Shown: positions 10,900 through 22,731 of the stretch, in pieces
How the letters are laid out: each line of letters opens with the position of its first letter
Numbering within the stretch: the stretch's first letter is position 1
Position numbers and translations under genes: made by a program
The notes under the pieces: model-generated
Databases searched by the model: none
Told to the model about the DNA's origin: nothing
The model's input: the letters and a program-made list of their open reading frames with translations, nothing else
NCBI GenBank assembly: GCA_002049455.2
Contig: KV918876.1
Coordinates: forward strand, 62,001 to 126,000
Direction: 5' to 3'
DNA from: Porphyra umbilicalis
Taxonomy: Eukaryota; Rhodophyta; Bangiophyceae; Bangiales; Bangiaceae
Length of the DNA stretch: 64,000 nt

Positions 10900-11678
10900 T
10901 CGCGGCCGGGTGAGAACGGACCGGCCCCGCGGGGGAGGAGGTACGCCTCGTTGGATACCGCCAACGCCTCGGACCACCACGCCTGGGCCAGCCAGACGGG
11001 GAGGATGAGAGTCACCGTCGCCGCGTCGGCCTGGATCTTGGCGAGCACGCGGGGGATGGCGGTGAAAGGAGGGTTCGCCCAGAGGTTGCCCGAGACCCAC
11101 GACTGGGCGAGCGCGTCGACCGCGTCGCAACCCGGGGACGCGGGGAGGGAGAAGAAACGGGGGCAGTGTGCATTGTGGGGGGATGCAAAGAGGTACACCT
11201 CGTGGGGGCCGTAGCGCGTGTCGAGGCGCCGGAAGAGCGACGGCGCCAACCGCCAGTCGGTTTGATTGGGGTCCCGACTGAGCTTGTCGGGCCACACGCT
11301 GGCCACCGAGGCAATCCACGAGGCCTTGATGGTCAAGCCCAGCAAGCGGCAGAGGTCTTAGAGGAGCCGAAACTCGACCGCCAGCGCAGGCGACCGCGTG
11401 GAGAACGAGTTGATGACGCTCATAGCGACCTTGTTGTCGATCTGCAGCAGCAACTCGCCGCCCCGGATGGGGTGGTGCGCGTGCAGCGACAATACGGAGA
11501 GGCGGACCGCCGCCACCTCCTTGACGTTAATGTGGGACGGGCGGGTGGCCGCGGAGAAGAAGCCGAGAGCGGGAACCAAGTTCCAATGGCCCCCCCAACC
11601 CCACAGGGACGCGTCCGCTGTCTGCATCCCGAGCGCCGGCGGCCACAGCGCGCGGCCGACGTCGGGCGACGTCGACAA
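10900..11678 (-). pseudogene. RNase H and methylase-like domain of YR retroelement
   Basis: The RNase H part (11678-11358) shows ADASLWGWGGHW, HINVKEVAAV and QIDNKVAMSVINS, which provide the acidic Asp, Glu and Asp positions. After an in-frame stop at 11358-11360 the same frame continues with PDKLSRDPNQTDWRLAPSLF, YGPHEVYLFASPHNA, and LWANPPFTAIPRVLAKI, which contains an NPPF motif. This is the region found after RNase H in DIRS-like polyproteins and often described as a Dam-type methylase domain. It runs into the recombinase through a further frame change near 10900. Confidence 0.8.
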
Positions 11679-11684
11679 CCTCCG

Positions 11685-12517
11685 TCACCAGCGCAAGTCG
11701 CGTAGGGCGCCGTGGCACAGTTTCACCGACCGTCTCGCCGATTGACCGCGCAGGGCCGCGTACAGGCGGCGCAGGTAAGGGCGCGCCGCCGGAAGGGCCA
11801 GCGAGCACGAGACGACCTTTCCGGTGAAGTGCTGCAGCGCCTTGAAGGGGACGCGGCGGGACGCCGCCGCGGCCACCGACGAGAGAGACCCGCACCGCCG
11901 TCATGACGGCGGCCTGCCTGGACGGCGGCAACAAAATCAAGCGGCACTCGGTGTCCAGTACGAACCCCAACAGGGGTAGCGACGTGGTGCCCGTCGCAGC
12001 CCCCTTGAGGGGATGCACGGCGAAGCCGAGCCGGCCCAGGAGAGCCAGCGCGCAGGAACGCGCCGCGGTCGCGGCGGGCTTGGTCGACGGGGCTGCGCCG
12101 GCCGCCGTGGACGAGAAGTCGTAGAGGTACGCGAGCATGCGCATCCCGCGAAGGCGGAGCGCCGCCACCACAGGGCGCATCTCCTTCGTGAACACGTAGG
12201 GCGACAACTTCATCCAGAAGAGGAGGACATGCGGCAAGAAAACCCGTTTGCCGACTCGAAATGCCAGCCGCAGCTGGTCCGCAGGGGACAGCGGCACGTG
12301 GAAGAACGCGTCCGAGATTGCCCAGCTCACCAGGTGGTCGCCCGTCTGGGGTTGTGCCGCATACCGCCGCAGAGAGTCGTACTTGATCTTGTGGTCCTCC
12401 ATATCTGCGTTTTTTTTGCGACAGGTCCGCCACCAGGCGATCCCTGGGGTGTTTGATCAAGAACGTCCGCGCGACGTCCACCGCCGCCGCCGCCTCCCGC
12501 GGCGAGAGCTCCGTCAC
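11685..12517 (-). pseudogene. reverse transcriptase of YR retroelement
   Basis: Pieces in three frames line up as an RT. The first (12517-12403) ends RDRLVADLSQKK. The central one (12402 to about 11885) has SWAISDAFFHVPLSPADQLR, then LPHVLLFWMKLSPYVFTKEM, then MLAYLYDFSST, where the catalytic YxDD-type box reads YLYDF, then LGRLGFAVHPLKG and LPLLGFVLDTECR. The last (11876-11685) has VPFKALQHFTGKVVSCS. The active-site box has lost one of the paired aspartates, consistent with decay. Confidence 0.8.
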
Positions 12518-12756
12518 GAAGCCGCTTGCGACCCAGGCTTTGTCTCGGGCGTGGCCGGTCTTGAGGTCCGCTGGCGCTTGAGGGTAGGCTCGGCCTGCTC
12601 GCGGGAGACAGCAAACGCACTCTGCGAGTAGACTGATGACGCGAAGAAGTTCGTCGTCGGGCAGTAGACTGCGTCACGGTCGTCGGGAGTGAGGAGCAAA
12701 TCTTGCAGGTTGGCCGCAAAGGTGGGGTTCGAGGCTTACGACTGCAGCACCGTGTA

Positions 12757-13674
12757 TCAGGTGACGAGGATGAGGAAAAGCTGGTGGAGGGCGGTGCGAG
12801 CGTAGATGACTTCGTTCAGCAGTTGCCGCGCCAACAGCTGCCCGTCCAGGCGGTCCGTCTTTGCAGCCAGGAGCCGGTTGTGGAGGGCCTGCGTCCATGC
12901 GCACGCGTTGTAGATCGTGCGCGCGTCCTCGACCACCGGGGCAGGCGAGGACGCAAACGCGTCTGACCACCGCGAGTCGTTGTGAACGCGAAACGGACGG
13001 GGGAAGCGGTGACCGAACTCGTCGGGACGGGAGGACGGGAGAGAGAAGCCCCAGATAGGGACGAGCCGATGCAGCGGGTGGCGCTCCCCTGTGCGGTTGA
13101 AATGTGAGGGTGGGTGCCCACCCTGGAGATGAGAGCGGCCGGCGGAGGCGTCGTAGCCGCAAGTGGAAATGTTGCCCGACCCGTATTCGGCGTCGGGCTG
13201 CCACTCGTCGTCGTCGTTGTCCGCGTCGTTCTCGTCCTCGTCGTCGACGGAAAAGACCGCACGGCGGGCGTCCCGGGGCTGGTTTCGTCGGGGCGGCTGT
13301 CCGCCGCCGCCACCACCTGGGGGCAGACCGGAAGGGGAAGGGGGGGGAGGAGGGTCGGCGCCAGCGCCGTTGGCGCCGTTGGCGCCACCGCCGCCTGCGG
13401 CTGCCGCCTCGGCCGCGGCCGTCGCGGCCGCCGCACTCCCTTCACCACCTTCTCCGTACCCACACCGTCTGGCGTCGGGCAGCCTGCCACCAGCAATCGC
13501 CAAAGGCCGCGTAACACGGGCCGCGACAAGGGGCGGGCTCCACCAGAGGACAAAACACAACCTCCACCACAGGACACAGTTCACCGGTGCCCCACTGGGG
13601 CCAGAGAGGGACGGAGTAGGAATCCCCGTACCTCTGCCCCCCGATGAGGGCCGCTTTGGCGCAAGCGCCAGCAT
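12757..13674 (-). CDS. gag-like or N-terminal pol region of YR retroelement
   Basis: 305 residues from ATG 13674, upstream of the RT and inside the terminal repeats. There is an Ala/Gly-rich stretch, then an acidic run SVDDEDENDADNDDDEW. The C-terminal part (AFASSPAPVVEDARTIYNAC onward, with LLARQLLNEVIYARTALHQL) looks like a helical capsid or connector segment. No zinc knuckle is visible. Position and lack of host-gene similarity make it the element's first ORF. The reading frame is intact, unlike the downstream domains, and after its stop the same frame is open again at 12699-12514. Confidence 0.55.
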   Translation of the reverse strand: MLALAPKRPSSGGRGTGIPTPSLSGPSGAPVNCVLWWRLCFVLWWSPPLVAARVTRPLAIAGGRLPDARRCGYGEGGEGSAAAATAAAEAAAAGGGGANGANGAGADPPPPPSPSGLPPGGGGGGQPPRRNQPRDARRAVFSVDDEDENDADNDDDEWQPDAEYGSGNISTCGYDASAGRSHLQGGHPPSHFNRTGERHPLHRLVPIWGFSLPSSRPDEFGHRFPRPFRVHNDSRWSDAFASSPAPVVEDARTIYNACAWTQALHNRLLAAKTDRLDGQLLARQLLNEVIYARTALHQLFLILVT

Positions 13675-13901
13675 CGGGCCGCAACCCAGGTACCGTCAGC
13701 CCAGGGACACGAGGCGCCGAGACGTCTTCCAAGTACAGCCAACGCAAGCAAGGTGTGCGAAAGACGACGGACGTACCAGCCAGGTGGGGAAGGAGCAAGA
13801 CGAAGCGGCAGGTCGTTATATGCGGCTCGCGGCGCGCACGCCCGACCGCCACGTCCGCTCCCCGCCTCGGCAGGCGCCCGTGTCAGTCGCAGCACTCCCC
13901 C

Positions 13902-13924
13902 CCGACACGACACTGTCGTGTCGG
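13902..13924. repeat. hairpin abutting the terminal repeat
   Basis: Perfect 10-bp inverted repeat CCGACACGAC / GTCGTGTCGG with a 3-base loop, ending one base before the 13926 terminal repeat. It sits just inside the 5' end of the YR element. Confidence 0.7.
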
Positions 13925-13925
13925 C

Positions 13926-13998
13926 CGCTCGCTCGCCGCAATTCGACGGAATCAAATAACAAGTTGCACGGATAAGGCAAGCAATAACAAAGCATAAC
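13926..13998. repeat. terminal direct repeat, copy 2 (5' end of YR element)
   Basis: Same-length, same-orientation partner of 9673-9745. Confidence 0.88.
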
Positions 13999-14011
13999 GC
14001 CAGCTATGGAA

Positions 14012-15930
14012 TTCCAGCGAAGCGATTCGAGGCACGTGCGTGCAATACCCTGGCCTTCAGGGCAGTGGCGCGCTCGGCCACGCATCGAAACCGGGCACGC
14101 CGATCGGCTCTATAGCCGCGAGCGCGCACGGGAGCACGTACAGCCTCGTTTCCGTAGTGGGGGGGGCGTGGGGCGGGCAAATTGGTGCCGCCTGCGACAC
14201 CGCAGCGGCGGCGGCCCACCGGCGTCACAGGACCCCCACGGGCGGGGTCATCTCTCCGCCGCGCAGCGCACCTGCGCACTGAGGGCGGGGCGGGCGACAC
14301 GGCGCACGGGCGGGCGGGTGGGACTGATCGCCGTGCGACGGGGCGCCTCTAACTGCGCCGGTGCATGGGGTCAGCAACCGCCGACGCGCCGTCGCAACAG
14401 AAGACGGCGCGCCGGCACTATCGACCGCGGGTCATCGCGGGCGCGTTGAACCCCGGAAGACGCTGCGCGCGGTCGCCGCGCGCGACTCGTGGCGGTGGGG
14501 GGGGCACGGGCGCGGGGGCCGTCCGGGCTTAGTGACCCCTGTGGCAGGACAGTCCTTCTCAGCCACGTAACTCTATTCGCTTTTAGCGTCATCGAGACCC
14601 TTGCAACGCTGACGCGCCCTCGGATCTCTGAGGGCACCAATTGTCCTAATTTCGTACACGTCCATCCAAGCGCGATTTTTGTTCCGGTCCCGATTCGGGC
14701 ATTCAGTGCATCGGCGAGCGCTTTCGCTACAATTCTGATGGAGAAAGCGATGCGCATCCTCAAATGCGAGCCCGTTGAAAAATTCACTTCGATAAGTAAC
14801 TATACTTGCACTCGGGCTGTTCAAAGTTAACAATGTCGGCAGCTGTCCTCGGCAGCAGTTCAGACACGTGTACAATTCTTTTATTGATCAAATCTGTGCT
14901 GCTGTCAGTGAAGCGGGCGAGGTGCAGAGGTGAGATCCCATGCAAAGACAGTGAGCGCACGAGCAACAGCAAGAAAGGACAGCCACGGGAAGGAACGAGT
15001 ACACAGAGGACAACCAGCGCATGAACAGAGAACAACTAGCGCATGAACAAAGTTAGAATAGAGCAAGGAGAGAGCCCGTGGCATTCGTCTCAATCAACCA
15101 GATCGCCGAGCCAGCTACCCTCCACTCGGACCAACCTTTTCTCTCCGCCGATCCGCCAGACCGCATCCCCTTTCCTTCCGTCCCGCTCGCCCCCTTCCCT
15201 TCGTGAATATACCGACTGACGTTGAGAGTAACAAGGATATCTGAAAGGAAAGGAAGACGGGTCGACGCGTACAAATGGAAGCGGGAAACAAAATCAAACA
15301 AAAAAAACAAGCGCACGCCGAAACAGACAATGTCAGAGATTACGCACAAAGGCAGATGCACTAGTCAATGCAAAGCTGCATACAAGGCAAGCAGAGAAAA
15401 CCAAGAGAACAAGGACTTCAAACCGATCGGGAATGCCCACCACAATCAACCGAACGATGCACAAACGCGCAGGCACATGTACTCACACACGCCGATGTCG
15501 TCAAAGAAAAAGTAGCGCAGGAAGAACAAATACGTCGTGGGGGGCGGTGGTTGTGGGGGCCGAGACGCCGCACGGTTGGAGCCAGATCACGACGAGGACA
15601 GGGCAACCGGCCGGGCCACATACCAACGGATCTGACGGTGAGAATCCGCTAGCAAGTCGCCGAGATTGCAACGTGGCGATCTGTAAGTCTCGCAATCTCG
15701 TCATCATCAGCACTGAGGTGCGTTCAATTCCTCCATTCCACAAAGTACCGCATTCGAGGTGCATCGGCCCTCTCGAGTGAGGACCTCATCGCCGCGTTCG
15801 ACAGGATCGGAATTTCGATGCTCATCGAAGACTGCAGCGAAAGCGCTCGCAGTTCGACTTGGCGCATCGGGCCGGACCGATTGGATTTAGATGGAGAAAA
15901 CACAAAGGCGCTGTCCTAAAGGCCAGGGAA
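14012..15930 (-). repeat. R-family repeat, long divergent copy (R1)
   Basis: Starts ATTCCAG 13 bp beyond the YR element. It matches the R family in reverse orientation up to about 14643 (CCTGGCCTTCAGGGCAG near 14049, and the TTTTAGCGTCATCG segment). Homology then stops, and the opposite R terminus (CTGTCCTAAAGGCCAGGGAA) reappears at 15911-15930. It is either a long R relative with a different 1.2-kb interior, or a short R copy plus an unrelated terminal fragment. Confidence 0.55.
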
Positions 15931-17629
15931 AAGGACATGTTTTCGGGCAATATGCGTACGTGTCAGGCGTACCAATCTCACATGTAATCGACCACACCGT
16001 TTACAGAAAGATGACCATGACCCTGTTCGGATTGCGAAACGATCGCCCTGAGGCCGGATTTTTGCCTTTCGGTCGGTGTGTTCCTGCGCGAGATATTCTG
16101 CAAAATCTCACGCACGTTCACGTGACGGCCGAGAATCGCCCAAACGAAGCGATTTCAAGCAGGTAAGTCCGCCGTGTGCGGAGACACCATTCCGGGGCGA
16201 AAAATCAAGAAAGATTGAAACGGAGTGCGCTCATTGATGGACACGCGTGCAAGCACGTTCTGAGCGTGCCGTTGATAATGGGCCAAACTTGGAAACATGG
16301 TCGCCACGTCAGCACCGCCGTCAACTCCCTATGACCTCCGGGGGAGCTGTGTCGCACTCCAAAGGGGTGACGTGTACCTGTCGGACAGCCCCTTTCGCTC
16401 CAATGATAGGACGCCAATGGACGATCGACCACTTGCATGTGAGACTTGCGTCAAGCCATATTGAGGAGGACGAGATTGGATCTTTTCGCCACTCGCGTGA
16501 GTGTGAGCTGGCGATGGGCGTGCCATTTCCGACGGGTGGCTAGTCTGCGACCGGCCAACACACTACCGGGGCCCGGTCGGACGACTCCCCCCATCACGGG
16601 GAGTGGTTGCCATGCTGGCTTTTTTGGCCCCATTGGCCCGGGTGCAATTGCGCGTGCGGGAATGGTGCATTATCCGCTGGAACTCTCCGACAATCGTGAT
16701 AGACGATGGCGAGTGAGACGCACACCACGAGGCAGCCACCCACAGAGTGGGAGCATTGGCCCTACACACGCGTGCGTAGTCCAGCTACAACTATCGGCGG
16801 CACTCCATACTGGGTGTCGCCCGTAAAGCGGACGCAATCCCGGGGGGGGTGGCGAGTCACCCAATCTCGTTCCAACTGGGGCCTTTGGTCTGTCTAGGAG
16901 GGGCGAGGTGGTTGGGTTTCTGGCCGCGGAGGGTCTGTTAGGACTTCGACCCATCTCGAGTGACTTCTGCCGCGCGTCCTGATCCGGTGCGCCTCGGCGT
17001 GCCAGCACAGGTGATGGTGGTTGCGCACGTCGCGGGGGACGCTATCCGTGCTACTGTTGGTTGTTAGTTGTGGGTGACCGCGCGCGTGTGTGGGAGGGGG
17101 GTGCTCTCTCCCTCTGCTCCTGCTGATCATCTACCCTCATGCTAACCACGCAGGCAGCACCCACTGACGCGATCGACGATGCTATTTGTCCGGGTGATGG
17201 GCACCCACGGCGAGGGTGATAGCGCCGCCGACACTGGTGAGATTGGTGAAAGTAACGTGTAGGGGGTCCCGCTGGCGGGTTGTGAACCAGGCGGTCAGCT
17301 TGGAGCTAGCGATGGTGTCGACGACCAACGCATTATTCCACGTGAGCGCGGCGCGGATGGTCAGCAGCGGTTGGAACTCCTGGCCAAGGACGCAGACGAT
17401 GGCAACCGTGGATAGCATTTTGGGGCTGTGTGGTGCCTCTCGAGAGATCCCTACCAAGGTAATGTACGAGCGTGCGACGTGCACGCCGATCAGCAAAGAT
17501 GTTGCGAATAAGGGCCGGCGGGCAAGCATGTGGAACTTTTCCAAGCTGTACCAGAGCCATGACGATAAGTAAGGTCACCTGGTGGTTCTTTGCATCCTGC
17601 GCGACCGGCTGCAAGAGACCGAAAAGGAA
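15931..17629. other. no gene identified; possible 5' part of hAT element
   Basis: No domain is recognised. The right part (about 17180-17600) may belong to the decayed hAT element that follows, but its terminal repeat was not found. Confidence 0.3.
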
Positions 17630-19784
17630 TGATTTTCGTTCCTGCGCAAGGAGAACAACAGTAACGGGATCAAGCACTTGGAGTGGACGGCGGCAAAGGA
17701 CGTGACAACAGCTAAGCAGCTATCGCACGCTCTATCAGTACTGAAATTCTTCAAGAACGGTGCGGGCGGCAAGCGGTCGAAGAGCCTCAACCCCGACAAC
17801 TCCATTGACCGGTGTGTCAACAAAGACCGGCGAGCTGACAACCTACGATTCGTCACCATCCAGGTGATGACTCTGTCGTCGCATTCCCTGGCGGCCAATC
17901 AGTACGTGTGGGCCTTTCTTGCGCCCCTCACCAATTACGTCCCGCCCTCTCATGATATCGTCGTCAAGCTGCTCCTTGAGATTTACACGCACCTCATCAA
18001 CTGCGTCCGAACGAACTTTCAGGCCGCTAAGAAGAAAATTCATGGGCTACCATTCTTCCACGCCGTGACTGACCTTTGGACCGACAAACACACAACCAAG
18101 TCCTACACCTCCGTTGACGTTCGCTACATTGACCCTGTGGACTGAAAAATGACGGTTTTGCACCTCGGCGTCTCTCTTTTTGTTGGCAAACACGACCATA
18201 CAAACATTGTGCTCTTCCTTCGCGGCCGACTCGCGTACTTTTCGCTGGCCATGTCGGACGTTTGTTCAACGACTACGGACTATGGGTCCAACGTGCGGAA
18301 GGCCTGCGTCGATGAAATGGAGGCACCCTGGCTGCCCTGCTTCGCACACTCCATGCACAACGCGGTGCAGTACTGCCTGAGATGGACCTTCAGCCGACCA
18401 CAAGGCGACTTGGAGGATGCGGAAGGAATGGTACTTGTCCGACGGGACCGGAGCAGAAACCCGCGTACTAAGGCTTTACTGGCACGAATACGTAAGTGAC
18501 GGGGAATTTCAACCATTCGAAGCGTAGCGCCGCGATCTTCCACAACCTGGTTGTGCCGCAGCAAGCTGACTCGAGGGGCCTCAACACGGATGTAGTGACC
18601 CGCTGGGGCTCCACGTACCGCGCAATTGCCCGCATGCTCACTCTCTACGACCTACTCTCTGCGTTCTTTTCGTCGCCGCAAGTGGGGAGTAGCCAGCGGA
18701 GGCGTCGCCTGACCTCGGTGGATCGGGATAGGCTTCGTCACACACTAGGCGTCTTGCGCTCGGCCTTCGAGGTCACAACAACGGCAAAGGGAGACGATGA
18801 TGCGCTCATCGATCTTGTGTCCCTGCTGGGATGCCTTCGTCTCGCCTTACACCGCCCCATGGTGACTGTGCCGTGCCACACTGCCCCCACGCTCGCCGTA
18901 GGGGATCGTGCTATCGAGGCCTACTGCAATTCCAACCCGACGAGGCTCAAGTTTGAATTAGACAACTACCTGTTTCCCGCCAAGGAGCTTTACGTCGATG
19001 ACGAGCCAGGAAAGGTGTCGCTATGTGCAGAGGCCGCCGCAGTGGTCATGGTGCTGCGCGAGCAGCTGGACGCCGGTTCTTAAAGGTCGAGGACCCGACT
19101 AGGAACTGGCTGCAGAACCACGCAGTACTGCGGTCTCGCATCCCGTCTCCCGGTGGCGTCTCATTACTCCGCAAACTTTCGGAGCTGGTCAACCAACCCG
19201 ATACTTATGGCGCGACCGCGGCCTCCGAACGCGAACTTTGCAAGTCATTAGCGCCGTCCTCCATACCGTTAGCCTCCGCAACACTAGCGGATGCCCCACC
19301 GTCCTCCCGGCGACCCGCGAGAAGCAGCCTTATCGATCTACTCATCGATGGCAGCAACAGCGCGGATCTGCAGCAGCAGTCTCCCTCTGCGACGGCTTGT
19401 GCGGAGCTGGAGACGTTCCTTCAACTGGCGGAGATAAACCAGAGGCAGCAACCGCAACACTTCTTGCGCGGGTACAAGGAAAAGTTTCCTGTGCTGTAAC
19501 TGGTGGCGTGCTCCTCTCTTGGGGCCGTCGCATCGTCGGCCGCCTCGGAGAGAGACTTCTCGACAGCCGGTGCTGCCATGCGAAAGAACAGGACCCGCCT
19601 GTTCTCCCAGCACCTAGAGATGCACTGCTTCATACATGACAACGTCGACCTGCTACCCACGCCCAGCGAAACCGTGCCCACCGTGACCAACGAGCAAGCA
19701 AACAAGGTGCGAGCAGCGATGCCCATGGCGGGGAGGCAACAAGACGTTGAGGGCGTCATCAACACGTCTGATGATGCGGAGTGA
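17630..19784 (+). pseudogene. hAT transposase, decayed
   Basis: Ordered hAT motifs are spread over three frames. Near the start are NGIKHLEW and DVTTAKQLSHALSVLKFF. Then FFHAVTDLWTDKHTTKSYTS holds the first catalytic Asp region, TTTDYGSNVRKACV the second Asp, and PWLPCFAHSMHNAVQ the C-x-x-H-like motif. Next come NTDVVTRWGSTYRAIARML and finally the dimerisation motif ASSAASERDFSTAGAAMRKN (about 19525-19585) followed by RTRLFSQHLEMHCFIHDN. Lesions are an in-frame TGA at 18143-18145, a frame change near 18490, another near 19080, and an in-frame TAA at 19497-19499. It is a dead copy; flanking 8-bp duplication and terminal repeats were not located. Confidence 0.85.
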
Positions 19785-20339
19785 TTTGAGAGTCTGCAAA
19801 GGGTGTGGGTCTGTTCCTCATGTTTGTAGATGCTGGCGGTAGGGGTTTTCATCGAGAAGGAAGCGTGAGGATGAGTCGTGTGTGTGAAGATGGCACGGCA
19901 GCGCGTTCCAATGCAAGATATACGGCAGCTCAGGTGCTGCCTCTTGTTCCCATGTGCCGTCATGAGGGCAGCCCCCGGGGAAGTACTCGCTACGATCTGA
20001 CATGATCGTACGAATCAGTAGTGCCACAGGGCGCACGCGTCAGTATCGAAAACGCTTACTCTGGCCAGGTCGACGCCGTCCGGGCCACCCAGCGCCCAGT
20101 GCAGCCCACAAAAGGCGCACGGTGGCAGCGCCCAGGGCTTACTCTCCTACGAGACCTCGCGAGTCTACCGGCTGCACGGCCGGCCGAGAGCGGGTGGTGC
20201 TCGTGTTGGAGGCTTCTCCCCAGTCCCGCGAGGAAAGCCAGGACCCCCCCCACACATCGTGTAATATGCTCGGAGAGATTGTGAATATTTCGCGAGTGCG
20301 TATCTGTCCAGACTCGCTTAAAAAATAGCCGGTAGCGTA
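19785..20339. other. no gene identified
   Basis: Between the hAT remnant and the R repeat. No recognisable coding region; it may include the right end of the hAT element. Confidence 0.3.
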
Positions 20340-21047
20340 TTCCCTGTCCTTTAAGACAGGGTGCTCTCAAAGTGTAGTGATGCACACATACACTTACATC
20401 ACGGAACTTGCTCTCCGTTTCAGAGGTGCCAGTCTGCATTGGTGTCCTTAGGGATCCGAGGGCGTGTTACCGTTGGAAGGATCGCGATGACGCGAAAAGC
20501 GAATAGAGTTACGTGGCTGAGAAGGACTGTCCTGCCACAAGGGTCGCAGGGCCCGGACGGTGCCTGCCCTTCTGCCCCCCCCACCGCCCCGCATTGCGCG
20601 CGGCGACCGCGCGCAGCGACTTCCGGGGTTCAACGCGCCCGCGATGACCCGCTGGTGATCGTGCCTGCGCGCCGACTTCTGTTACAGCGCTCGTCGGCGG
20701 TTTCTGACGCCATCTAGCGGCGCGGCTAGAGGTGCCCCGGCACGCGGCGGCCGGTCCCACCCGCCCGCCCGTGCTGCGTGTCGGCCAGCCCACCCGCCGT
20801 GCGCCGATGCGCGGCGGAGTGGCAGCATCGCCCGTGGGCGTCGCGGGAGGCCGGCGGGCCGCTGCCGCTGCGGTAGTGGTGGCGGCATCCCTTTCCGCGC
20901 CCCACGCCCCCCCCGCCACGGCAACGTGGCTGTACGTGCCCCTGTGCGCGCTCGCGGCTATAGAGCCGGCCGGCATGCCCGGTGTCGATGCGCCCCCGAG
21001 CGCGCCACCGCCCTGAAGGCCAGGGTATGGCACGCACGTGCCTGGAA
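20340..21047 (+). repeat. R-family repeat, copy R2 (about 708 bp)
   Basis: Begins TTCCCTGTCCTTTAAGACAG and ends AAGGCCAGGGTATGGCAC ... CACGTGCCTGGAA. The family's subterminal CCCTGGCCTT / AAGGCCAGGG pair is inverted. The interior is AT-richer at the left and about 75% GC at the right. The short frames inside are not conserved between copies and no protein domain is seen, so it is non-autonomous. Confidence 0.8.
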
Positions 21048-21288
21048 TTACCTTGAGTGCATCGCCTGTCCTGATATTTGGTTAAATCTGGCAACCCTGG
21101 GTCTCTCGCAGGGACTTGACACTTTGAAGTTAAGAGTTGGTTGCAGAAGATACTTCTTTGCATAGAACGTCGTCTTCAATTACAGTCCGATCTCGTTATA
21201 ATAGACAGCCAATTAGCTAAGTATAAGTACAGTGGCCTGCGCGGATTGGAATGAATGACTCGCGACCCATATTCTCTTGTAAACTGTT

Positions 21289-22004
21289 TTTCCCTGGCCT
21301 TTAGGACAGGGTGCTCTCAAAGTGTAGAGATGGACACATATACTTAGAGAATGGGACTTAATCTCCGTTTCAGAGGTGGCAGTCTGCATTCGTGTCCTCA
21401 GGGATCTGAGGGCGTGTCAGCGTTGGAAGGGTCGCGATGACGCTAAAAAGCGAATAGAGTTACGTGGCTGAGGAGGACTCTCCTGCCACAAGGGCCACAG
21501 GGCCCGGACGGCGTCTGCCCCTCTGCCCCCCCCCACCCCCCCGAGTTGCGCACGGCAACCGCGCGCGGCGACTCCCAGGGTTCGACGCGCCCACGATAAC
21601 CCGCGGGTGATCGTGCCTGCGCGCCGTCTTCTGTTGCGGCGGCGCGTCGGCGGTTGCTGACGTCACCTAGCGGCGCGGTTGGGTGCGCCCCATCGCGCGG
21701 CGATCAGTCCTACGCGCCTGCCCGTGCGCCGTGTCGGCCTCCCTGCCCGCCGTGCGCAGGTGCGCTGCGCGGCGGAGTGACGCCCCTTCTGTGGGCGTCG
21801 CGCGACGCCGGCGGACCGCCGCCGCTGCTGAGGCGGCGGCGGCACCCCTTTCCCCGTCCCACATTCTCCCCGCCACGGCAGCGTGGCTGTACGTGCCCCC
21901 GTGCGCGCTCGCGGCTATGGAGCCGACCGGCATGCCCGGTGTCGATGCGTCGCCGAGCGCGCCACCGCCCTGAAGGCCAGGGTATTGCACGCACGTGCCT
22001 GGAA
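21289..22004 (+). repeat. R-family repeat, copy R3a
   Basis: Same orientation as R2, from TTCCCTGGCCTTTAGGACAG to CACGTGCCTGGAA, inserted in the pogo-like MITE. Confidence 0.85.
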
Positions 22005-22013
22005 TCTTATAAA

Positions 22014-22731
22014 TTCCCTGGCCTTTAGGACAGGGTGCTCTCAAAGTGTAGTGATGCGCACATATACTTAGATATCGGGACTTGATCTCCGTTTCAGATG
22101 TGGCAGTCTGCATTCGTGTCCTCAGGGATCTGAGGGCGTGTCAGCGTTGGAAGGGTCGCGATGACGCTAAAAAGCGAATAGAGTTACGTGGCTGAGAAGG
22201 ACTGTCCTGCCACAAGGGTCACAGGGCCCGGACGGCGTCTGCCTCTCCGCCCCCCCCCACCGCCCCGAGTTGCGCGCGGCGACCGCGCGCGGCGACTCCC
22301 GGGGTTCGACGCGCCCACGATGACCCGCGGGTGATCGTGCCTGCGAGCCGTCTTCTGTTGCGGCGGCGCGTCGGCGGTTGCTGACGCCACCTAGCGGCGC
22401 GGTTGGATGCGCCCCATCGCGCGGCGATCAGTCCCACCCGCCCGCCCGTGCGCCGTGTCGGCCGCCCTGCCCGCCGTGCGCAGGTGCGCTGCGCGGCGGA
22501 GTGACAGCCCCTCCTGTGAGCGTCGCGCGACGCCGGCGGGCCGCCGCCGCTGCGGTGGCGGCGGCGGCACCCCTTTCCCCGCCCCACATTCTCCCCGCCA
22601 CGGCAGCGTGGCGCTGTACGTGCCCCCGTGCGCGCTCGGGGCTATCGAGTCGGCCGGCGTGCCCGGTGTCGATGCGTCGCCGAGCGCGCCACCGCTCTGA
22701 AAGCCAGGGTATTGCACGCACGTGCCTGGAA
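22014..22731 (+). repeat. R-family repeat, copy R3b
   Basis: Tandem neighbour of R3a in the same orientation, separated by about 9 bp of MITE sequence. Flanked by TAA on the left (before ATTCCCTGG) and TAA on the right, a possible 3-bp target duplication. Confidence 0.85.

Larger units (their letters stand above)
9673..13998 (-). mobile_element. decayed tyrosine-recombinase retroelement (DIRS/PAT/Ngaro type)
   Basis: A 4.3-kb element read on the minus strand, with a gag-like region, reverse transcriptase, RNase H, methylase-like domain and tyrosine recombinase, in that order. This order is diagnostic of YR retrotransposons. It is bounded by 73-bp direct (not inverted) repeats at 9673-9745 and 13926-13998, closer to PAT/Ngaro-type elements than to DIRS1 with inverted ends. 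Coding is spread over all three minus frames with at least five frame changes and several in-frame stops, so this copy is inactive. Confidence 0.85.
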
